Shown here: one piece after another, positions 24,701 to 64,000 of the stretch
Position numbering within the stretch: the first letter of the stretch is position 1
How the letters are laid out: each line of letters starts with the position of its first letter
Source of the DNA: Lycorma delicatula
Taxonomy: Eukaryota > Arthropoda > Insecta > Hemiptera > Fulgoridae
Assembly: GCF_047948215.1 (NCBI RefSeq)
Contig: NC_134463.1
Span: forward strand, 57,542,201 to 57,606,200
Direction of reading: 5' to 3'
DNA: 64,000 bases
The notes under the pieces: generated by a model
What the model was told of the DNA's origin: nothing
Databases searched by the model: none
Seen by the model: only the letters and a program-made list of their open reading frames with translations
Translations under genes and position numbers: made by a program

Positions 24701-27217
24701 AATAAAAATTATTTAATGTAAAAAAGTAAAATATTAGCAACCCATTTAAAATATTTTATTTCTTATTAGTTTTATTAAAACTAAAATATTCGGGAAAAAT
24801 AGCCAACTACTCTTATTGAATTAAATTCATACTTTAAAAAATATCCCAATTAGATAACTTAAAATAATATATCAACTAGTGTGATGAGTTTAAATAAAAA
24901 TTCATTCCTTTAAGTGTTGAATCGATTGTGTGCATTATTTCTACATCAATATCATCCCCATAAAATGATTTATTCAAAGAGGTGACTCTTGAGTGAATTT
25001 TTTGAATGTCCTCTGGGCATTAATTTAAAGAACAGTTAATTGCATCTAAAAATAAATGGGAAAGATAGCATTTTAGGTACTTCAGAGCTCTCATAAATTG
25101 TACAACTGTAATAATAAAAATATGCAAAGAAATGTTTTAGAATATAAACATCTACTAAACATCAGTAGGTTTTATATAATCTGTACGAAAATTAGTTTGT
25201 AATCTCACTTTAGAGAAAGCAATGATATACTTGTCAGCATTTTGACATAGAGTTATTACTGACTAAATTTATTTTGATTCAGTATAGAAAGTCTAAACTT
25301 TGTTGACAAAAACCAGATATCTAATGTAGCACAAATAAAACTGATAAAAAGTTGAATGTTAAAAAGATTTTTTTTCAATAAAAAGTAGTACATTAAATTT
25401 CACAATTTGATGGACAATTAATAAAGAAAAAATTGACTAGTACTAATTCCATTTTTTTCACTTTATCATAATTAAGCACTCACGTTCCTGCATACATTAG
25501 GAGACCAACATTGAATGAAACAAGTGTACCCAATGACTGATCTATTTCTTTATAAAAATGTTTCTACCATCACTCCTATTAAACATTTTTCAACATCTTT
25601 TAAAATAATCTCTCACACGTAATTTTTTATTTAAAGTTTTTACAAAACTTCTCACAAGTACGTAAAAAGGAGTAAACAATACCTTATTTAATTTTAAAAT
25701 TAGATATGATACTCGTACTAAATTATTTTCTACATGCTAATAATAAAAATGTAAATTTGAGTGTTGTTACATTGCAGTGAGAGATACTGTTATTACATTG
25801 TAGCTGCATTTTAATTTAAAATGTACTGTTATTATATAAAAATAATTTAAGGAAAATGTTTATTAACTCAACACATTTTAACTACACACAACAATTTCTG
25901 AGATTACTGTTACAACTAGAAGGTTGTAATCTTCCTATTTATTCATACTGCAGCCTACAGATTGATGCTTTAATTAACAATTTAGCACGGTATACAATGA
26001 CAACAAATGTCACCGAGTTTTGACATACCTGGTCCATTCCTTATTCATCAGTTTTGTTTTGTGATTTGGTTAAGATTACTGATTTAAACATGAGAAGCTG
26101 TTTGCAGTTATTGCATAATAATTTCCTTGCTTTAGTTTAATGTTATATAAAGAGTTGTAATTATTATGTTAAACTTAGCTGGTTGAGGTTTGATGTGATT
26201 GCTTTGTCTTTATTCTTGAGCTTAATTTTTATTACTTAAAAAATTACAAGATAAATTTGCGTTTATTCAGATTATGACATAACCTAGTATGCAAACTTGT
26301 ATATTTTTTAAAATCCATGTAATACAAAATTAAGCAAAACTAACTGCTGTTGCGATAATACATTACCATCACACTGAAGGGTTAAAGTCACCCTCCTTTC
26401 TCATCCAAATATAAATGAAATTTGTAGTGAGCAAAAAGTATCAAGATTCAAATCTAGATTCTTAAGGATGAAAGGCAATGGCATTATTAGTCTTCAATAC
26501 TAAACTAAGAATTGAGAAAATGATTTACTTGAATAACTCTCTAACTTAAATACATTTTTTTAATAGTTTTATAATAATTCAGATCTACATAATTTCATAT
26601 ACTTGAAGTAGTTTAAAGAGATATCTTTGTACTTCAGCAGTAATAGGTAATCAATTATTATTGTAGGCAACTGACAATGTAATATTTATACTAGAATATC
26701 ATGAATTATAAAAAAACCTAGAAGTGAAATTTAAAAAAAAAATTGTGTACATTAGAAAATGACAAAAAATGTTGCACATGAAGAAATGATTACCAGTAAA
26801 TAATGGAATTAACTTAATTAAAAAAGAACAGTTAAATTTATTTTACTTTTAGAACTTATGTACATTTGTTAGATAATATTCTATAGTACAATTTTTTTTT
26901 AGAAGACATATTCATTATTTTTAGAAATAAATTTAATATAAGCAGTAAAGTTATATAATACTTAATGTCTCCTTTATCTTGAATAATCTTTCAATTAAAA
27001 CCAAGACAGTGAAATTTCAAACACTTTCAAGACAGAGAAAGTTTTCACAATAACAAAAATGGAAAAAAAAAACACCTACTATTAGAGAAAAAAAAAATGA
27101 TGTAAAAACTGTTACTATGAAATTTAAAATAATTTTACAAAATATATAAAATTTGGATAAAATTTATTGCACACACATTATTATGAATTATAATAAAATG
27201 CTTATGATATTTTTATA
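18787..27217. other. Very AT-rich desert
   Basis: Over 8 kb there is no recognised exon, transposase or RNA gene. The sequence is dominated by A/T homopolymers and TA-rich runs, especially 19.7-20.8 kb. Only a strong hairpin at 22561-22601 stands out. Because the ANP32 gene ends just to the right on the minus strand, an extended 3' UTR could reach into this interval, but the sequence alone does not show that. Confidence 0.45.
22561..22601. repeat. Perfect 19-bp inverted repeat with 3-nt loop
   Basis: The left arm 22561-22579 (AAATCATTTTTATCTGTAA) pairs perfectly with 22583-22601. It is followed at 22604-22650 by a degenerate ATCGGTAA...TTACCGA inverted motif. Possibly a small transposon terminus or a palindromic element. 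Confidence 0.8.
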
Positions 27218-27220
27218 ACT

Positions 27221-27267
27221 TACACACACACTCACACACACACACACATATGCATACACACACACAG
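27221..27267. repeat. (CA)n microsatellite
   Basis: A dinucleotide CA repeat interrupted by CT and by ATATGCAT. It is a simple sequence repeat, likely length-polymorphic. Confidence 0.9.
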
Positions 27268-28039
27268 ACATAGATATAAATATGACAGTATTTATTTTTA
27301 ATTTATGTATCAAAAATAAAGTGCTTACACACTGAATATCTTTACAATTTTTTTAAATTTTTAATTATAAATGTATTGACAATATAATTTTTCTTATATA
27401 AAACAATAAATTGTGAGCCATTTATAGATAGTCGTAAATTTTTTGATATATTTCATTAGTAACTTTCTAAAGAAAACAACTGAACAAAATAAAATTTCAA
27501 AATTTTATTAAAAAGTAATGCGGAGTTCTTAAAATTCATGAAGGAAATAAAAATTATTTTAACAAAAAAGCAAATAAAATCAGTTCAAAATATAACATCA
27601 CTTTAAATAAATGTTAATTGCATTAAAAAAAATATAAAGGAAATAAAAAAAGGATATTTTATATAATTATTTACAAATATGGTAAATACATATATAAAAT
27701 TTATGTTTATATATATTTATAAAATAACACAAAAAAATTTTACTTTCATACATATAATTTATGTACAAAGTATATGAATCATACTTTGGAAAAAATAAAA
27801 AAATATTTTACACAAAAATTAAAATAAAAAATAACAAATAACTGAGGGCCTTAAGGTTATTACAGAAGTAATGTTTTAAATAATAATAGTAAAAATATAA
27901 CAATTTACTTTATAACGATTAATCAAAATATTTTAAATATCAATACAATAGTAATAAATTAGTCAGAAGAAAGTTAACAGTATCCCCTGTTTCAAAAATA
28001 TGTCATTACAGAGGAATAAATAAAGTTCAATTAATATAG
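27268..28039. other. AT-rich intergenic tract
   Basis: Long A/T runs with no recognisable feature on either strand. Confidence 0.4.
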
Positions 28040-28693
28040 CAGGGGCCAGCAACCTATCACACCCAACCAAGCACTTAAATTGTTTCCAGTTAAGAATTAA
28101 CGAGATAAACCCAATAATTTCAAAATAACTATAACAGCCAAATATACCTGTATTACAGTTGTACATGATATAGATGTACATTTATTCCTTAAATAGAAAA
28201 ATTAGATAAAAGGAAAGTGTTCCTATCATCTAGCACCTTTGGATCATAAAATATACGTAACTTCAGTTTTGTTTAAATTAATAACCCATATTTAAAATCA
28301 AATGTTATCTGTATATTTTAAAATCTAAATGAATCCATTTCAAATGAAATTTCTATATAATCTTGAAATAGCTGAAGTACATTATAAAAAAGAAGGCATA
28401 CTTTCACCAATACATAATGAATCATAAGCTACAATTTTATCAAATACTACTAATGTGAATGTACTCATTTTTTACACAAAATTAAATTATTTGGTATTTA
28501 TGCTTACCAAGCTAAACAGAAAAAAAGCTGATCTTTTAGTGAATTCATAGCCTAGATATATTAGACTGTTTAAAATAAAGTGCTATTTGGAAATGGACTA
28601 AGGTGTTGAAGAGTACAAAATCCAAAGTTGCTGGCATGCCAGATGATTTCACACTATTATTTTAGCACAGTGCAAGTGGTTTGCCAACCCCTG
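28040..28693. mobile_element. Short non-autonomous hAT-like element (MITE)
   Basis: The ends are imperfect inverted repeats of hAT type: CAGGGGCCAGCAACC at 28040-28054, and at the other end CAGGGGTTGGCAAACC read on the opposite strand, ending at 28693. A subterminal GGCATGCCAGATG-like segment is also common in hAT ends. The 654-bp interior has no transposase. The flanking 8-mers, TAATATAG and ATTTCGAG, match only weakly, so no target duplication is claimed. It lies about 0.6 kb beyond the ANP32 stop. Confidence 0.5.
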
Positions 28694-29113
28694 ATTTCGA
28701 GATTAAAGATAAAATGAATAATAAATAAAATGTAACAGGAGTGATGGAAAAATAATATATCTAAAATAAAAATATGTAAATAAATTTTAAACCAACTTTC
28801 TGTTTTATAACTTTTAATATAAAACAATAACAACAAAATAACATTAACAAATAAGAAAAAATCAGACCATTATTTTTTTTTAATTAAAAAATACTACTTT
28901 TTAATAATGAATGAGAACAAATAAATATTACTGAATGTTAACTGGTATTATCATAATATCATTCTAAAATTGAAAAATTTTGATCAATGTTAAATGATAA
29001 TCTATTTGTTTTTTAAAGATGTAAGACATGGAGGAATGTAAAGGAAGTCTCTAATATACTTAATTGTCCTGCTGTCCCCCCATTCAAAAAAGGCTTAACA
29101 ATTTCTTACATCA
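28694..29113. other. AT-rich 3' flank of the ANP32 gene
   Basis: No coding motif. On the minus strand the region just past the poly(A) signals holds a T-rich stretch followed by a run of six G (about 29078-29083), compatible with a downstream cleavage element. Confidence 0.4.
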
Positions 29114-29123
29114 TTTATTTATT
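29114..29123 (-). terminator. Overlapping AATAAA polyadenylation signals of the ANP32 gene
   Basis: On the minus strand AATAAATAAA overlaps two canonical hexamers (29114-29119 and 29118-29123), 136-145 nt downstream of the stop codon. Upstream in the same 3' UTR is a GAAAAT repeat of about four units (29137-29157). T- and G-rich sequence lies 20-40 nt downstream. This is the nearest plausible 3' end; longer isoforms are possible. Confidence 0.5.
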
Positions 29124-29258
29124 TTTTTTAACTCTTTCATTTTCATTTTCATTTTCATGATTCATCTTCTCACACTTGCACACTTTTCTTGTCACTTACA
29201 ATAATCATAATAATTATAATAATAATATAATAAAAATAATTATTCTGTCTTTAATCAC

Positions 29259-61087
<31,829 letters not shown>

Positions 61088-61400
61088 GTTTAAAAACACT
61101 GATCACTTTCCGGCGCACTGTACTATCGACGTTGCTCACACAACCCAGCAAGCTTCGTCTTCAAAGCAGGAATGACGGTGGTCGAGACAAGTCGCCGCAA
61201 CGTATTCGCAGCGCAGCAATGGCGGCTTAGAGGGGTCGACACAATAACACAACAGCAACGGCGGGAATAAAACACATGTCGGCACTACTTCCAAAGGAAC
61301 CAATAAAATCCTTAGATACAGTTTTACTGAATGTGGCGTTCGTAGCGAGCTAAACGTTAACTGTTTGATCGAAGTTGAACGATACAGCGGCAATATTCAA
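61088..61400 (-). promoter_or_regulatory. Likely ANP32 promoter and 5' UTR
   Basis: This block is clearly richer in G+C and CpG than the surroundings, for example CCGGCGCACTG, GTCGCCGCAACG and GGCGGCTTAGAGG on the plus strand. Read toward the gene it has a GCCGCCATTGC element (YY1/Pho-like) at about 61215-61225 and a CCAAT box on the plus strand (inverted relative to the gene) at 61300-61304. It is TATA-less. A CpG-rich promoter fits a broadly expressed gene. The start site is not determined. Confidence 0.6.
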
Positions 61401-64000
61401 AATTGCGGTTGTAAAACATAAATAAAATATGTCTAAAAATTTATTTTTTTATAAAAATACAATATAAACTATTGATACTAAATTAAGTTTATTAGATACA
61501 AAAAATTTATTTTTAATGAAATTAGTTATAATATTTTAATTATATAAATTTTTTATTAGGTTTTTTTATTTTAATTTGTAAAACCAAATCTTAAATTAAG
61601 ATTAGATTTGGTTTCTGATTATATATGTAATAACTTTGTATACTATATATGAAAAAAACACTGTAGATGTTTTTAATTATTTCAGAAGGCATGAAATATG
61701 GTTTATTGTTTTTTTACATTGATGTCAGTGAATTTTATGAATAATCATGATTGAAAGATAAAGCTCAAAAATTCCTCTTAAATTTATTTTGTCTTGAATG
61801 TTAAGTTTATTGGCAGTAAATGTTTATATTTAATAATTTTTTTTTCATTTATTTAGAGTCAGTTGTAGATAGTTTAGTTAGTAATTCGTACTTTAATGTA
61901 CATATCCAATAAGGAAATTTTCCAATATATACTGAGATTTACTGATTCATAAATCCACCAAAAAACCAAGATTTGTCAATTTGCCAAAATGATTTGGACA
62001 TAGCCAAGGAAATAATTGTAGTTATTGTAATTATCAGTAGTTATGGGTTGGATAATTTTTTTTCTTTTAGTTCTCTAAAACACAAGTTCGTGAGAATTTC
62101 CTTATTATATTTTTGTCTTCCATTTTTATTCCTTTTATTTATTTTCTCAATTCTCTTAAAGCTTGTTAATAATTGGGCCATTGTTTATCTGCTCATGATT
62201 TTGAACTTATTTAATTCATATTGACAATTATAGGGTGACGCCGTATTAAGAGTTATTCTAATATTTTTTATTGTGAAAAATGACAGTTGTAAATAAGAAA
62301 TATCTATAATTTCGTACAGTGAAATGCTAAATTACTATCTTTGATATTGTAATTTTTATGGTGGAAAATGAAAGATTTTAAGGTGGGTGTCAGTTGATTG
62401 TGAAATTATATACCACAGGTATAGTTTTATATATATAATTTCAGTTGCATTGTTTGTATGTTAAATATCAGAATCATAATGGCCATCAGCAACCTGATAA
62501 CAATCATAAGTCACCCCTAAGATTACGTGGCCATACTTAAGAATAACAAGCATTCTGTGCAATGCTTCCTAGTGAAAGTGAAAAATGAAGTGGTTTTCAA
62601 GTACCTTCTCAGAAAACCAAATATATGATTACATAGATCAAAGCCCCTGCTGAAATGCAGATGACATTCAGTCCCTATTTAAGTGACACCTTCATTTTTT
62701 TAAGTGTTTACCTTCATGACAGATAATTGTGTATACAATTGTATTGCTTATTGAAAATAAAACCGTAATTACTCACTGACTTTTATCAAAACAATATTTA
62801 CTTTTGTGTTTTATTTTCGTTGTATGTGTTATCTTAGGACGTTTTTGTTTTGAATAATTCAGTGATTCAATATATATATATTTTTAAAATTCAAAACTAT
62901 TCACTTTTGTGAAAGCAAACAGCACTGTTATTAACACAAAAGAAATGTTCTTGCTCAGAGATAAATATATAATTTCACCATGAATGTCAAACAATTAAAA
63001 AATATCCCTACAAATAGATTTCAAACTATAATAAAATAACTCTGAAGACTTGTTCATTGAAAAACAAACACCACATCTAAAATAAATTAAACCATCAGCT
63101 CCTATCCTTCAAGCACATCCCAAAATTATAATTTCAATAAAAAAATTACATAGACCTAGTAAACAATAAAGTACATTCATTTCCCTCGCAATGCTACATT
63201 TGCAATTTTTGATATGAAAAACTTCATTTTGAAACAACCATAATCTTATACAATTAGCCCAAGCTGAACTACACTGCTAACAAACTAATCACTAAAATAA
63301 GAAGCATGCTCGATTTAATAAAAAAAAATCTAGTTTTGAAAATAATTTTTTTTACACAATACTGGCCCACCTATGGACTCATCCATTTCTAGCACATTTG
63401 CTGAAGTACTATTACAAGATAGCGAAAAAATAAAAATCCTCAAAAATTGTGATAAGACACTCGTACAAAATAAAATAATCTATTTAATATATTGTATAAG
63501 TGTAGATTATGTATATAGTCCTTTACAATGGAAATAATTAAACAATATAAAATTGTAGGAAACATTAAAATATTTGTAGGAATGTAACATGGTAATTATA
63601 AAAAAATATAAAAGTTAATACTAAAATTTTTATAAAAATAGAAATTTCTTGAACCATACAAACAAAAAACATTTATAAGAAACATATTCAAAGTCAACAG
63701 AAATCACCCACAACTGACAGACACATACACTCCACTGGATAACATGTAACTCCACTTAGATAAAGACTTTCAGGATGAACTTCTTAAAATTAAATAAATT
63801 GCTAAAGCAAATGGATTTAACAGAGTACACTGATAGACAAACTCTTACCCAAATTTCAGTACAAAACTACCAAAATCAACAAATACAAAACACAATAATA
63901 CTGTTAAAATTACAAATAAAAAATACTATTATATTGCATTCAGAACCACAAATAAAACAAAATAAATATTACTAAACAAACAATTCAACAAATTTGATTT
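61401..64000. other. AT-rich flank upstream of the gene
   Basis: No exon, transposon motif or RNA gene could be supported. The region 62450-62700 has a less AT-biased composition and may be an old repeat, but I cannot assign it. Open frames at 61973-62224 and 63775-63975 look like chance. Confidence 0.4.

Noticed and set aside
27221..27267. CRISPR-like or tandem regulatory array
   Set aside because: It is a plain CA dinucleotide repeat with small interruptions.
61136..61393. 85-codon minus frame upstream of the ANP32 start
   Set aside because: It begins at a non-ATG codon and lies in the CpG-rich promoter/5' UTR block. No domain or family feature supports it.

Overview
This is AT-rich eukaryotic nuclear DNA, most probably from an insect. 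The evidence is one multi-exon gene with GT-AG introns of 1.4 to 12.7 kb, an interspersed-repeat set typical of arthropods (mariner, Merlin, hAT, APE-type LINEs, tRNA-derived SINEs), and long A+T-rich tracts with no long reading frames. A hemipteran is my guess from the repeat families, but the window does not prove it.

The only intact host gene I can support is on the minus strand. It is an ANP32-family (acidic leucine-rich nuclear phosphoprotein 32; mapmodulin-like) gene whose eight coding exons run from the start codon at 61087 down to the stop codon at 29259. Every exon was placed by reading frame plus splice sites, and together they give 256 residues: four leucine-rich repeats with a cap (exons 1-4), an Asp/Glu-rich tail (exons 5-7) and a basic KKRK nuclear-localisation motif (exon 8). 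A CpG-richer block at about 61090-61400 is the likely promoter. Tandem AATAAA signals lie about 140 nt past the stop.

The rest is mostly transposon debris. From left to right: a mariner 3' half (1800-2513) abutting a decayed copy of a widespread protein family of unknown function (2525-4056); a decayed LINE with RNase H (11.8-15.7 kb); a Merlin/ISXO2-like transposase relic (16.6-17.4 kb); a LINE 3' fragment (18.7 kb); an AT-rich desert (18.8-28 kb) with a CA microsatellite; and a short hAT-like element (28.0-28.7 kb).

The introns of the ANP32 gene hold more. Intron 7 has a mariner with TA flanks, which itself carries a SINE, plus a second tRNA-headed SINE. Intron 5 has a LINE 3' piece, and intron 2 has a 1.15-kb mariner. 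Intron 1 has an old LINE split by a younger LINE with a perfect 10-bp target duplication, then two more SINE copies and another LINE remnant.

I found no rRNA, no free-standing tRNA, no CRISPR and no prokaryotic or viral operon. Nothing here is convincingly a new molecular system. The most informative items are the fully readable ANP32 gene, the datable nested insertions, the SINE family with its conserved core, and the relic of the uncharacterised protein family at 2.5-4.1 kb.
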